Positions 15,368-24,267 of a stretch of 64,000 nt of DNA are shown piece by piece (position 1 is the stretch's first letter; each line of letters begins with the position of its first letter). The position numbers and the translations under genes are program-made. The stretch spans positions 85,656 to 149,655 of the forward strand of contig CALRZN010000012.1 in the NCBI GenBank assembly GCA_943372645.1, in the 5' to 3' direction. Below the pieces are notes generated by a model. The model did not search any database. It was given only the letters and a program-made list of their open reading frames with translations, and had not been told where the DNA came from. Source of the stretch: VBWE01 sp943372645 (lineage in GTDB: Bacteria > Bacteroidota > Bacteroidia > Palsa-965).

Positions 15368-17773
15368 ATGAACCGCAACATCCGTAAAATAGCCGTATTG
15401 GGATCGGGCGTAATGGGTTCGCGCATTGCGTGCCATTTTGCCCAGGCCGGGGTCGATGTACTCCTGCTAGATATCGTCCCGAATCAATTAACCGAACAGG
15501 AACAGAAAAAAGGCGCCACGCTCGAACAGAAAGCGGTACGTAACCGCATTGTGAACGATGCACTGCAGGCGGCGCTGAAATCCAATCCTTCGCCGATATA
15601 CAGCAAACGTTTTGTATCCCGCATCACTACCGGGAACTTTGATGATAACATGCCGGAGATTGCTTCGTGCGACTGGATCATTGAAGTGGTGGTGGAGCGC
15701 CTCGATATCAAACAGCTCATTTTTGAAAAAGTAGAAAAGTTCCGCAAACCGGGCACGCTCATCACCTCGAACACATCGGGCATACCGATGCGTATGATGT
15801 GCGAAGGCCGCAGCGCAGATTTTAAAAAACATTTCTGCGGAAGTCACTTCTTCAACCCGCCGCGTTACCTGCGCCTGCTCGAAATTATTCCCGGCCCGGA
15901 AACTGATCCGGCGGTGATTGATTTCCTGATGCATTACGGCGATGTGATTCTCGGCAAAACCACCGTGCTCTGCAAAGACACACCGGCATTTATCGCCAAC
16001 CGCGTAGGCGTGTACAGCATCATGGCGCTGTTTCACCTCGTGGAGCGCATGGGACTTACCGTAGAAGAAGTAGACAAACTCACCGGCCCGGTGCTCGGCC
16101 GTCCGAAATCAGCCACATTCCGTACCTGCGATGTAGTTGGTATCGACACACTCGTTCACGTTGCAAAAGGATTAAGCGACAACTGCCCGAACGATGAAGC
16201 ACGCGAACTGTTCCGTTTGCCCGGTTACCTGGACAAAATGGTTTCCAACAAATGGTTTGGTGACAAAAGCGGGCAGGGCTTCTATAAAAAAATTAAAAAT
16301 GCTGCCGGTAAAAGTGAGATCACTGCACTCAACCTGCAGACACTCGAATACCAGCCTTCGGCGAAAGTAAAATTTGCAACGCTGGAAACCACCAAAACCA
16401 TTGACAACCTGCGCGACCGCATGAAAGTGCTGCTGGCCGGAAAAGACAAGGCCGGTGATTTTTACCGCGCTTCGTTTTTCGGTTTGTTTGCGTATGTGTC
16501 GAACCGCATTCCTGAAATTGCAGATCAGCTTTATAAGATAGACGATGCCATGCGCGCCGGTTTCGGCTGGGAGCAGGGGCCGTTTGAAGCCTGGGATGCT
16601 GTGGGCCTGGCCGAAAGTGTGAAAGCCATGGAAGCTGCCGGCAACAAACCCGCGCAATGGATTTACGATATGCTGGCTTCGGGTACAACTTCGTTTTACG
16701 TACTCGAAAACGGCGTAAAAAAATATTACGACATCGCCGCGAAAAATTACAAACCGGTACCGGGAACGGAACAGTTCATTTTACTGGAAGCAATTCGCCC
16801 CACCAAAACCATTTGGAAAAACGCAGGCACAACGATCACGGATATCGGTGATGGTATCCTGAATATTGAATTCCACACCAAGATGAATACCATCGGCAGT
16901 GAAATTCTGCAGGGTGTGAACAAAGCGATCGATCTTGCAGAACAGGATTTCCGCGGGCTGGTCATCTCCAACGAAGGTCCTAATTTCTCCGCAGGTGCAA
17001 ACCTCGGCATGGTGTTCATGTACGCGGTGGAGCAGGAGTACGATGAACTTGATTTTGCTGTGCGCGCATTTCAGAAAACGATGATGCGTGTGCGATACTC
17101 TTCCATACCTGTAGTTGCTGCGCCGCACAACATGGCGCTGGGCGGCAGTTGCGAAATGTGTATGCACGCCGATAAAGTGGTGGCCCACGCCGAGTTGTAC
17201 ATGGGCCTCGTGGAATTTGGTGTAGGCCTCATTCCCGGCGGCGGCGGTACCAAAGAGTTTGCGGTACGCCTCAGTGATGAACTCGAAGAAGGCGATGTGG
17301 AACTGAATGCATTCCGCAAACGGTTCCTCACCATCGGCCAGGCCAAAGTTTCTACTTCCGCACACGAAGCCTTCGAACTCGGTTACCTGCGCAACGGTAC
17401 CGACCGCGTGGTGCTTTCGCGCAGCCGCCTGCTGGCGGAAGCCAAGGCAAGCGCCATCGCACTGGCCGAAGCTGGTTACACGCGTCCGCAGGAGCGCAAA
17501 GACATCCGCGTACTCGGCCGCCAGGCGCTCGGACTCGCGTACCTCGGCGCAAACTCCATGCAGAGCGGCAAATACATCAGCGAACACGACACAAAAATTT
17601 CGCAGAAAATGGCCTGGGTCCTCTGCGGCGGCGACCTGTCGCAACCGACAACGGTAAGCGAACAATACCTGCTGGACCTCGAACGCGAAGCATTCCTGTC
17701 GCTTTGCGGAGAGAAGAAGTCGCTGGAGCGGATGCAGAGTATTTTGACGGGTGGGAAAATTTTAAGGAATTAG
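15368..17773 (+). CDS. 3-hydroxyacyl-CoA dehydrogenase/enoyl-CoA hydratase (FadN-like)
   Basis: Bifunctional beta-oxidation enzyme of 801 residues. The dehydrogenase comes first: Rossmann motif GSGVMGSRIA at 13-22, the SHFFNPPRYLRLLEIIPG active-site segment with the catalytic His, and KDTPAFIANRVG. The enoyl-CoA hydratase/isomerase-like part is at about 500-680 with the oxyanion segment FSAGANLGM and LGGSCEMCMHADKVVAHAE. This order (dehydrogenase before hydratase) is that of Bacillus FadN, not of E. coli FadB. It heads a FadN-FadA-FadE type operon, but the next fad gene is displaced by an element carrying a four-helix-bundle gene. Confidence 0.93.
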   Translation: MNRNIRKIAVLGSGVMGSRIACHFAQAGVDVLLLDIVPNQLTEQEQKKGATLEQKAVRNRIVNDALQAALKSNPSPIYSKRFVSRITTGNFDDNMPEIASCDWIIEVVVERLDIKQLIFEKVEKFRKPGTLITSNTSGIPMRMMCEGRSADFKKHFCGSHFFNPPRYLRLLEIIPGPETDPAVIDFLMHYGDVILGKTTVLCKDTPAFIANRVGVYSIMALFHLVERMGLTVEEVDKLTGPVLGRPKSATFRTCDVVGIDTLVHVAKGLSDNCPNDEARELFRLPGYLDKMVSNKWFGDKSGQGFYKKIKNAAGKSEITALNLQTLEYQPSAKVKFATLETTKTIDNLRDRMKVLLAGKDKAGDFYRASFFGLFAYVSNRIPEIADQLYKIDDAMRAGFGWEQGPFEAWDAVGLAESVKAMEAAGNKPAQWIYDMLASGTTSFYVLENGVKKYYDIAAKNYKPVPGTEQFILLEAIRPTKTIWKNAGTTITDIGDGILNIEFHTKMNTIGSEILQGVNKAIDLAEQDFRGLVISNEGPNFSAGANLGMVFMYAVEQEYDELDFAVRAFQKTMMRVRYSSIPVVAAPHNMALGGSCEMCMHADKVVAHAELYMGLVEFGVGLIPGGGGTKEFAVRLSDELEEGDVELNAFRKRFLTIGQAKVSTSAHEAFELGYLRNGTDRVVLSRSRLLAEAKASAIALAEAGYTRPQERKDIRVLGRQALGLAYLGANSMQSGKYISEHDTKISQKMAWVLCGGDLSQPTTVSEQYLLDLEREAFLSLCGEKKSLERMQSILTGGKILRN

Positions 17774-17870
17774 GTTTTTAAACTTTCAGATTTGAGATTT
17801 CAGACTTTCAGATTTGAGAGACCAGCCTTTAAAAACAACTTTTAAAAACTAACCTTTAAAACATATTGCA

Positions 17871-18230
17871 ATGCATAACCTGAACGAGCTGAAAATATGG
17901 AACAAGGCAATTGACCTTTGTGTAGATGTCTATAAAGCAACGGCAGATTTTCCTGCTGATGAACGATATGGCCTTACTTCGCAATTGCGCAGGGCATCGG
18001 TTTCTGTTCCGTCAAATATTGCAGAAGGCGCAGGACGTAACTCAGACAAGGACTTTGTGCGTTTTCTTTCAATAGCCAACGGATCGGCCTATGAAGTGCA
18101 AACGCAATTGGTAATCAGTAACCGCCTCGGGCTGGTTGATGATAAAACAGTATCACCGTTGCTCGATCAGGTTGTCGAATTGCAAAAAATGAATTACGCA
18201 TTGCAAAATAAATTAAGTAAGAGTTATTAG
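17871..18230 (+). CDS. Four-helix-bundle protein (S23/Avd-like, TIGR02436 family)
   Basis: A 119-residue all-helical protein. LNELKIWNKAIDLC, LTSQLRRASVSVPSNIAEGAGR and FVRFLSIANGSAYEVQTQL are the family hallmarks, in particular the R-A-S-x-S-V-x-x-N-I-A-E-G core. Relatives are encoded in intervening sequences of Leptospira 23S rRNA, and the diversity-generating-retroelement accessory protein Avd has the same fold; those are basic, nucleic-acid-binding pentamers. Here the gene sits inside inverted-repeat element F, within the fad operon and in the same direction. It has no evident role in fatty-acid metabolism. Confidence 0.9.
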   Translation: MHNLNELKIWNKAIDLCVDVYKATADFPADERYGLTSQLRRASVSVPSNIAEGAGRNSDKDFVRFLSIANGSAYEVQTQLVISNRLGLVDDKTVSPLLDQVVELQKMNYALQNKLSKSY

Positions 18231-18249
18231 GTTAAACATAAAGACCGAG

Positions 18250-18452
18250 GATGGCGTTTTTAAGTCTGGCAGTCTGAAATCTGAAAAAAAGATATAAGAA
18301 GAAGATGGATTTATTAAGGCCGGTAGTCTGAAATCTCAAATCTAAAAGTCTGAAATCTGTAATACAGAACTAAGATAAGGATGGATTTTTTAAGGCTGGC
18401 AGTCTGAAATCTCAAATCTAAAAGTCTGAAATCTGAAATAAAGAACTAAAAA
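18250..18452 (+). repeat. Three tandem word-repeat units at the right end of element F
   Basis: Three related units start at GATGG (18250, 18304 and 18380), 54, 76 and 73 bases long. Each has a T-run, then AAG(G/T)C(T/C)GG (18262, 18316 and 18392) and then AGTCTGAAATCT words; units 2 and 3 add CTCAAATCTAAAAGTCTGAAATCTG. The first unit is shortened. The last runs to the base before the thiolase ATG, so it also forms the ribosome entry region of that gene. Confidence 0.85.
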
Positions 18453-19628
18453 ATGGAAGCATACATTGTAACCGGTTACCGAACCCCCGTTGGCAAAGCG
18501 CCGCGGGGCCTGTTCCGTTTCATGCGCACCGACGATCTCGCTGCTGCCGTTATCCGCCGCGTGGTGGCTTCGGTGCCGCAGCTGGACAAGGACCGCATTG
18601 ACGATGTGATGGTGGGCAACGCCATGCCCGAAGCAGAACAGGGACTGAACGTAGGCCGCCTTATTTCGCTGCTGGCGCTGGATACGGATAAAGTGCCCGG
18701 CCTCACGGTGAACCGTTACTGCGCCTCCGGCCTGGAAACGATTGCCATGGCCACGGCCAAAATCCGTGCGGGTATGGCCGACTGCATCATCGCCGGTGGA
18801 GCCGAAAGCATGAGCCTGATTCCGATGGGCGGCTGGCGCGTGGTGCCGAACTTTGAAGTGGCAAAAACAAATCCCGATTGGTACTGGGGCATGGGCCTCA
18901 CGGCCGAAGCGGTGGCGAATGAATATAAAATTTCGCGCGCCGACCAGGATCAGTTTGCGTTACAGTCGCACTACAAAGCCGTGAACGCGCAGGTGGCGGG
19001 CCGTTTCAAAAAAGGACTCGTTCCGATTACTGTAAAAGAAACATACGTTGATGACAACATGAAACGCCAGGTGCGCGAGTTCATTGTTGATTCGGATGAA
19101 GGTCCGCGCAGCGATACGTCGCTCGAAGCGCTCGGCAAACTGAAACCGGTTTTTGCCGACGGCGGAAGCGTTACCGCGGGCAATTCATCGCAGACTTCCG
19201 ACGGCGCCGCGTTTGTACTCGTAATGAGCGAACGCATGGTAAAAGAATTAAATCTTACACCCATTGCGCGTTTAGTGAGTTACGCCGTAGCCGGTGTGCC
19301 GCCGCGCATCATGGGCATTGGCCCGGTGAAGGCGATTCCTGCTGCATTGAAACAGGCGGGGCTTTCGCTCAACGATATTGATCTGATTGAACTGAACGAA
19401 GCTTTTGCATCGCAGTCGCTGGCGGTAATCCGCGAACTCGGACTGAACACCGACATCCTGAACGTAAACGGCGGGGCCATTGCGCTCGGCCACCCGCTCG
19501 GCTGTTCGGGCGCAAAGCTTACGGTGCAACTGCTGAACGAACTGCGCGAACGCAAAAAGAAATACGGCATCGTATCCATGTGCGTGGGCACAGGGCAGGG
19601 TGCAGCCGGTGTTTTTGAATTGCTTTAA
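18453..19628 (+). CDS. fadA: Acetyl-CoA C-acyltransferase (3-ketoacyl-CoA thiolase)
   Basis: Thiolase of 391 residues that cleaves 3-ketoacyl-CoA in the last step of beta-oxidation. The nucleophile is C90 in NRYCASGLETI; NVNGGAIALGHPLGCSGAKL gives the catalytic His and CVGTGQGAAGVF the second Cys. Length and motifs are normal. It should directly follow the FadN-like gene as in other fadNAE operons but is pushed about 680 bases away by element F. It is followed by the acyl-CoA dehydrogenase after 46 bases. Confidence 0.93.
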   Translation: MEAYIVTGYRTPVGKAPRGLFRFMRTDDLAAAVIRRVVASVPQLDKDRIDDVMVGNAMPEAEQGLNVGRLISLLALDTDKVPGLTVNRYCASGLETIAMATAKIRAGMADCIIAGGAESMSLIPMGGWRVVPNFEVAKTNPDWYWGMGLTAEAVANEYKISRADQDQFALQSHYKAVNAQVAGRFKKGLVPITVKETYVDDNMKRQVREFIVDSDEGPRSDTSLEALGKLKPVFADGGSVTAGNSSQTSDGAAFVLVMSERMVKELNLTPIARLVSYAVAGVPPRIMGIGPVKAIPAALKQAGLSLNDIDLIELNEAFASQSLAVIRELGLNTDILNVNGGAIALGHPLGCSGAKLTVQLLNELRERKKKYGIVSMCVGTGQGAAGVFELL

Positions 19629-19674
19629 AACTTTATTGCTGAACAGACGTAAAAAAAGTAAATACATTTTGTTT

Positions 19675-21453
19675 ATGGAACAACCGATCAAAGGCGGCGA
19701 ATTTCTGATCCGCGAAACGAAAGCCAACGATATTTTTATCCCGGAAGAATGGGGCGAAGAAGAACTGATGGTGGCGCAGGCCTGCCACGATTTCCTCGCG
19801 CAGGAAGTTTTTCCGAACCTCGACCGCATTGATAAGATGGAAGAGGGCCTCATGCCTTCGCTCATGGACAAAGCCGCGGAACTCGGTCTGCTCGGGCTTA
19901 CCGTTCCTGAAGCGTACGGCGGGTTCGGCAAAGATTTTAAAACCGGCATGCTCGCCACTGAAGTTACCGGTGCGGGGCATTCGTTTGCGGTTGCCATTTC
20001 GGCGCACACCGGCATTGGTACACTGCCCATTGTGTATTACGGCAACGATGCGCAGAAACAGAAATACATTCCCAAACTGGTAAGCGGCGAATGGAAAGCC
20101 AGCTATTGCCTTACGGAGCCGGGTTCAGGCTCGGACGCGAATTCGGGCAAGTCAAAGGCTGTGCTTTCGGCCGATGGCAAGCATTACATCATTAACGGGC
20201 AGAAGATGTGGATTACCAACGGTGGTTTTGCAGAACTGTTTATCGTGTTTGCCAAAATTGACAACGACGAAAACCTGAGCGCGTTTATCGTGGAAAAATC
20301 GTTCGGCGGCATCACGCTCAACCCGGAAGAACATAAAATGGGCATCAAAGGCAGTTCTACCCGCCAGGTGTTTTTTAACGACTGCCCGGTTCCGGTAGAA
20401 AATTTGTTGTCGGAACGCGGCAACGGATTTAAAATCGCCGTGAATATTTTAAACGTAGGCCGCATGAAATTAGCGGCTGCTGCACTCGGTGGTTCAAAAC
20501 AAACGATTACATCGGCTGCGGGTTATGCCAACGAACGCAACCAGTTTGGCCGCCCCATTGCAAAATACGGCGCCATCCGTTTCAAACTGGCTGAAATGGC
20601 CATTCGCAGTTACGCTTCCGAAGCGGCACTGTACCGCGCCACGCAAAACATGGACGATGCCATCAAGGCGCTCGAAGCCGGGGGCATGGATTACGGCACA
20701 GCCATCCGCAAAGGCATTGAACAGTTTGCGGCCGAGGCGGCAATACTGAAAGTACATTGTTCGGAAGTGCTCGATTACGTGGTGGATGAAGGCGTGCAGA
20801 TTTACGGCGGCATGGGGTATTCTGCCGAAGCGCCGATGGACCGTGCGTACCGCGATGCGCGCATCAACCGCATTTTTGAAGGCACGAACGAAATTAACCG
20901 CATGCTCATTGTAGACATGCTGCTGAAACGCGCCATGAAAGGTGAACTGGACCTGATGGGCCCGGCAACCAAAGTGGCTGCGGAACTGATGGCGATTCCC
21001 GATTTCGGTGATCCCGATACTGCGCTGTTTGCAGCGGAAAAAAAAGCAGTGGCCAATTTCAAAAAAGCCGTGCTGATGACTGCCGGTGCCGCCGTGCAGA
21101 AACTGATGATGCAGCTTTCGAAAGAACAGGAAATCCTGATGAACGTGGCCGACATGATCATCGAAACCTACACCGCCGAATCGGTACTGCTGCGCGTAGA
21201 AAAATTAGTAAGCCAGCGTGGGGAAGCTGCCTGCGCTGCACAGCTTGATATGATGCGTGTGCGCATTTTCAGCGCCGCCGAAGCCATTTCACAGGCCGGC
21301 AAAGAAGCCCTGCTCAGTTTCGGCGAAGGCGACGAACTGCGCATGATGCTGATGGGCCTGCGCCGTTTCACTAAAACCGAACCGTTTAACGTGAAAGAAG
21401 CCCGCCGCCGTGTTGCTGCTGCGGTGCTGGATGCGAATAAGTATTGTTTTTAA
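19675..21453 (+). CDS. Acyl-CoA dehydrogenase (FadE-like)
   Basis: Flavin enzyme of 592 residues catalysing the first oxidation of acyl-CoA. The ACAD core occupies the first ~390 residues, with CLTEPGSGSDANSGKS, MWITNGG for FAD binding, and QIYGGMGYSAEAPMDRAYRDARI followed by FEGTNEINRM, where the catalytic Glu is expected. An extra C-terminal ~190-residue helical domain places it with the long VLCAD/ACAD9-like or FadE-type proteins common in Bacteroidetes. The start at 19675 (MEQPIKGGEF) is preferred to an earlier in-frame start inside the thiolase gene. It closes the fad operon and is followed by a strong bidirectional terminator. Confidence 0.92.
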   Translation: MEQPIKGGEFLIRETKANDIFIPEEWGEEELMVAQACHDFLAQEVFPNLDRIDKMEEGLMPSLMDKAAELGLLGLTVPEAYGGFGKDFKTGMLATEVTGAGHSFAVAISAHTGIGTLPIVYYGNDAQKQKYIPKLVSGEWKASYCLTEPGSGSDANSGKSKAVLSADGKHYIINGQKMWITNGGFAELFIVFAKIDNDENLSAFIVEKSFGGITLNPEEHKMGIKGSSTRQVFFNDCPVPVENLLSERGNGFKIAVNILNVGRMKLAAAALGGSKQTITSAAGYANERNQFGRPIAKYGAIRFKLAEMAIRSYASEAALYRATQNMDDAIKALEAGGMDYGTAIRKGIEQFAAEAAILKVHCSEVLDYVVDEGVQIYGGMGYSAEAPMDRAYRDARINRIFEGTNEINRMLIVDMLLKRAMKGELDLMGPATKVAAELMAIPDFGDPDTALFAAEKKAVANFKKAVLMTAGAAVQKLMMQLSKEQEILMNVADMIIETYTAESVLLRVEKLVSQRGEAACAAQLDMMRVRIFSAAEAISQAGKEALLSFGEGDELRMMLMGLRRFTKTEPFNVKEARRRVAAAVLDANKYCF

Positions 21454-21475
21454 CGGATCAGTTTAATTGTTTTGA

Positions 21476-21511
21476 AAAAAATGCCGGTATCCTGCGGGAA
21501 CCGGCATTTTT
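21476..21511. terminator. Bidirectional rho-independent terminator
   Basis: AAAAATGCCGGT (21477-21488) pairs with ACCGGCATTTTT (21500-21511) around an 11-base loop. A-run on one side and T-run on the other suit both the fad operon (plus) and the lipoprotein gene that ends at 21535 (minus). Confidence 0.9.
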
Positions 21512-21534
21512 ATTTGAAATAGTCCATGCTCTTT

Positions 21535-21993
21535 TTACTGGCACACCCATTTGTAAATCGGGCACAGGTCGCAGTGTATCGTGCCATTGGGATTCGGCGC
21601 GCAATTGCAGCTGCTGTAACCGACGAGTACGCGTTTGCATTCTTTGGCCGTTAATGCTTTGTCCGAAAATCCGCTGTTCAGGTTGTTTAGCGATTCCCGG
21701 ATCGCATCGAGGCGAAAGGCAAGTGCTTGTGCATCGCGGTCTTTATCCGGCAAACTGTCGAGCCGCGTTACCGTTGCTGCTGTATCCGCTTTGACAGCCG
21801 CGGAGCCATAAACGGTTTGCATCAGGTTACCGACTGCTGTTTCAATGTCCGAAAGTTTTTGTTCGACATTTTGTATTTGTGCATTGTTTTCACTGGCGGG
21901 CAGTTCTTTTACTGGCTGCTCTTTACCTGTGCAACCCTGGAAAAATAAAAACAGGAAGATGCAGACCGGGAGTACGCTCACTTTGATTTTCAT
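21535..21993 (-). CDS. Small lipoprotein with Cys-rich C-terminus
   Basis: A 152-residue protein with a lipoprotein signal (lipobox FFQGC, Cys about 21). The middle part looks like a coiled coil (QNVEQKLSDIETAVGNLMQ and LDAIRESLNNL). The C-terminal 40 residues hold six cysteines (AKECKRVL, SSCNCAPN, CDLCPIYKWVC), suggesting disulfides or metal binding. I do not recognise the family. It lies 115 bases from the DUF4349 gene and reads in the same direction. Confidence 0.65.
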   Translation of the reverse strand: MKIKVSVLPVCIFLFLFFQGCTGKEQPVKELPASENNAQIQNVEQKLSDIETAVGNLMQTVYGSAAVKADTAATVTRLDSLPDKDRDAQALAFRLDAIRESLNNLNSGFSDKALTAKECKRVLVGYSSCNCAPNPNGTIHCDLCPIYKWVCQ

Positions 21994-22108
21994 GGGACGT
22001 GTTTTTTAGTTCAGTAAACGGTTATCCGATTACTGCAATTGATAAACATCCAATTTACCGCCATTGCCGGGGAATACCTATGATGAGCATCATTAAGTCA
22101 GCTGCAAT

Positions 22109-23047
22109 CTATTCGTTTTCTTTTTTCTCACTGATCCGTTTCATTAACCGCTCCGCCACCGGTTTCAGTTTATCAATAATCAGGATGAGCATGTATGCGC
22201 AGATCACCACGAACGTGAGCGCGATTGTGCTGTAGCAGAAGTATTGCACACTCCATTCAAACGTTACTTTTAATCGGTGCATCAGTGAAACCGGTGCGGG
22301 GCCGCTGCCTTCCACGAGCGAGAGCTGGATGGTGCAGAACTCGTTTTCCGAAGCAAAATCGCCGAGCTGTACGCCGAGGCTTTGCAGTTCTTCTTCAATT
22401 TCGAGGATGCGGTTCTGTAGGTTCATAAACTCTTCGATGCGGCCGCTCTGCCGTTTGAATTCGATGAGCGATTCGCGTGTTTTTTCGAGCGAAAGGCGAC
22501 GCGCTTCCAGGTTTTTAAATTCACTCGTCTGATCGGTTTTGGTAACATCAGCCGTCTGTACTTTGCCGATGGTTTTCAGGAACAGGAAACAGGAGTCGAA
22601 CTGTTCGGGCGGAACACCGATCTGCATATACAGTTCCCGGTCGCCGGGGCGGCCCATGTTCTGCTCATGCTGGATGATGCAGCGAAAAGCGCTGAGCCGG
22701 GTGCGGACATTCTTCTCGTCGTTTTCAAAACTGCGGGTACGGGTACGCACATCGCCTTTTTTCTCGTACTTGATTTCGCCCACATTTGCTGCGGGAGCTG
22801 GTGCAGACTTTGCCGGTGCATCCGTAGTTGTTTTTTCATACGATACACGCTTCGTTTTTTCGCTGGCGTAATTGCGCCGTACGATGTCGTTCGATTCAAA
22901 AAAGTTGCTGATGCTGCCGCCGGAATCATATTCACGGCCGCCGCTGGTGTAACTGTACAGCAGGCGGAATCCGAATAAAAAAACAAAGATGCTGATCAGC
23001 ACCAAAGCTGCGCGGCGGAAGCGTTGACGAAATCCGGGATTTTTCAT
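22109..23047 (-). CDS. DUF4349-domain membrane protein
   Basis: A 312-residue protein with an N-terminal membrane segment (AALVLISIFVFLFGFRLLYSY), a long periplasmic part with a coiled coil (SEFKNLEARRLSLEKTRESLIEF to LEIEEELQSLGVQLGDF) and a second membrane helix near the end (TIALTFVVICAYMLILIIDKL). This layout is typical of DUF4349 proteins, whose function is unknown. The frame is open upstream to 23194, but the ATG at 23047 gives the natural N-terminus. No functional link to the neighbours is obvious. Confidence 0.78.
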   Translation of the reverse strand: MKNPGFRQRFRRAALVLISIFVFLFGFRLLYSYTSGGREYDSGGSISNFFESNDIVRRNYASEKTKRVSYEKTTTDAPAKSAPAPAANVGEIKYEKKGDVRTRTRSFENDEKNVRTRLSAFRCIIQHEQNMGRPGDRELYMQIGVPPEQFDSCFLFLKTIGKVQTADVTKTDQTSEFKNLEARRLSLEKTRESLIEFKRQSGRIEEFMNLQNRILEIEEELQSLGVQLGDFASENEFCTIQLSLVEGSGPAPVSLMHRLKVTFEWSVQYFCYSTIALTFVVICAYMLILIIDKLKPVAERLMKRISEKKENE

Positions 23048-23195
23048 GCGTTTTTTATTTTTCCGGAAAGATCGTACGTGCTGTCTTTGTAAAACCGCCC
23101 GATCCTGTAACTGTCCGGGTTTATTGAGCAGGTGAATCGTTCTGAAATGAATGGGGTTGAAAAAGAAACGATTAGGCGGGTGAAAGCCAAACAAT

Positions 23196-23203
23196 TACCT
23201 TTG
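23196..23203 (+). promoter_or_regulatory. Candidate -7 box of the Spy-like gene
   Basis: TACCTTTG matches TAnnTTTG, 51 bases before the ATG at 23255. No good -33 TTTG at the expected place. Confidence 0.4.
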
Positions 23204-23254
23204 GTACAGGTTTTGTAAAACCACCACCACATCAAACTTTAACCAAAAAAACGT

Positions 23255-23752
23255 ATGAAAAATTTTGTGATGATCTGCCTGTTACTTGTGGCAGGATTTA
23301 CTGCCAATGCGCAGAAACCGGAAAACAAAGGAACGCCGCAAACGCCTGAACAGCGCGCAACGAACGTGGCCAACCGCTTAGAGAAAAAACTGGCACTTTC
23401 GAAAGAACAGAAAACCAAAGTACACGACCTCGCCATGGCCCGCGCCACTAAAATGGATGCACTGCGTGCGAAGTACAAAGACCAGGATAAAAAAGTATGG
23501 CAGGCCGAGCGCAAAGTGGTTCGTGATGAATTTCACGCCGGCATGAAAGCCACCCTTTCGCCCGAGCAGTTTGCAAAATGGGAAGCCCAGCGCAAAAAAG
23601 CAATGGCCAAAGGCAAAGGAAAAGGCAAACCGGCAGGAAAAGGAAAACCCGCAGGTAAAGGCGGCAACAGCCCTTCCACACCCGATGCAAAACCGGACGA
23701 CAGCGATGCCGGTGATGCCGACGACGCCGAAATGGATGGCGACAGCAAATAA
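23255..23752 (+). CDS. Spy/DUF4890-like periplasmic helical protein with charged tail
   Basis: A 165-residue protein: signal peptide (MKNFVMICLLLVAGFTANAQ), a helical region with the Spy-like pattern LALSKEQKTKVHDLAMAR and MKATLSPEQFAKWEAQRKK (LTxxQ-type), then a low-complexity tail of KGKGKPAGKGKPAGKG and a final acidic stretch rich in Asp. The helical part suggests a periplasmic chaperone or metal-stress protein of the CpxP/Spy kind; the Lys/Gly then Asp tail is unusual. It is followed by a strong terminator. Confidence 0.75.
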   Translation: MKNFVMICLLLVAGFTANAQKPENKGTPQTPEQRATNVANRLEKKLALSKEQKTKVHDLAMARATKMDALRAKYKDQDKKVWQAERKVVRDEFHAGMKATLSPEQFAKWEAQRKKAMAKGKGKGKPAGKGKPAGKGGNSPSTPDAKPDDSDAGDADDAEMDGDSK

Positions 23753-23771
23753 CGCCTGGTAGCATAAAATC

Positions 23772-23806
23772 AAACGCTCGTTTCCTTACGCAGGAAGCGG
23801 GCGTTT
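23772..23806 (+). terminator. Rho-independent terminator of the Spy-like gene
   Basis: A 14-bp stem with two G-T pairs, 23772-23785 and 23793-23806, followed by a T-run and located 20 bases after the stop codon. Confidence 0.88.
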
Positions 23807-23822
23807 TTTATTTAAATGCGTT

Positions 23823-24200
23823 TTATTTTTTTATGGAGGTAATCCACCACACATTACCGAACGGATCGCTTACCCCGCAGCTTCGGCCATAGTCCTGGTC
23901 GGCGGGTGGCATCACCACGGTGCATTTGTTATCACAGGCTTTTTTAAAAGTCGCATCGGCATCGTCTACGTACACAAACAGGTTGGCGGGCTGCGGTTTC
24001 CAGTCTTCGGTGGCATCACAATACATAATGGTGCAGCCGCTGATCTGTAATTCGGTATGCATCACGGTGGTGTTGTCATCGCGCATGCGGCTGAACGTGA
24101 TTACGGCATCGAAAACCGTTTTTGCAAATTCACCGAACTGCGCTGCGCCCGGCAGCATAAGGTACGGCATGAGGGGCTGGTGCCCGGCAGGTATGTTCAT
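23823..24200 (-). CDS. VOC (glyoxalase/PhnB-like) protein
   Basis: A 125-residue protein of the vicinal-oxygen-chelate superfamily, closest in pattern to PhnB/YdcE-like proteins: LMPYLMLPGAAQFGEFAKTVF, VMHTELQISGCTIMYCDA, LFVYVDDADATFKKAC and DPFGNVWWI. Substrate unknown. It follows an AraC-family regulator 67 bases upstream in the same direction. Confidence 0.82.
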   Translation of the reverse strand: MNIPAGHQPLMPYLMLPGAAQFGEFAKTVFDAVITFSRMRDDNTTVMHTELQISGCTIMYCDATEDWKPQPANLFVYVDDADATFKKACDNKCTVVMPPADQDYGRSCGVSDPFGNVWWITSIKK

Positions 24201-24267
24201 TGTCGTTTGTTTTTTGTTTCGGCAAAATTACAGCAACGTATTTACAGCGGATTGTAAAAATACGACA

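Larger units (their letters stand above)
17783..18452 (+). mobile_element. Inverted-repeat element F carrying a four-helix-bundle gene
   Basis: A segment of about 670 bases between the FadN-like stop (17773) and the thiolase ATG (18453). The left arm (17783-17830) is made of the words CTTTCAGATTTGAGA and TTTCAGA, ending in CCAGCCTT. The right flank carries the same words inverted: AAGGCTGG then AGTCTGAAATCTCAAATCT, present in three tandem units beginning at GATGG (18250, 18304 and 18380). Left and right are therefore terminal inverted repeats with a shared inner TTTTT-A-AAGGCTGG. The enclosed gene (17871-18230) runs with the operon. I see no transposase; movement would need functions supplied elsewhere. 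Confidence 0.75.

Noticed and set aside
17871..18230. Diversity-generating retroelement (Avd-like protein present)
   Set aside because: No reverse transcriptase, template repeat or variable repeat is found in the window; the four-helix-bundle family is broader than Avd.
17774..18452. Insertion sequence with transposase in the fad operon
   Set aside because: The only gene present is the four-helix-bundle protein; there is no DDE, HUH or serine/tyrosine recombinase motif in any frame.
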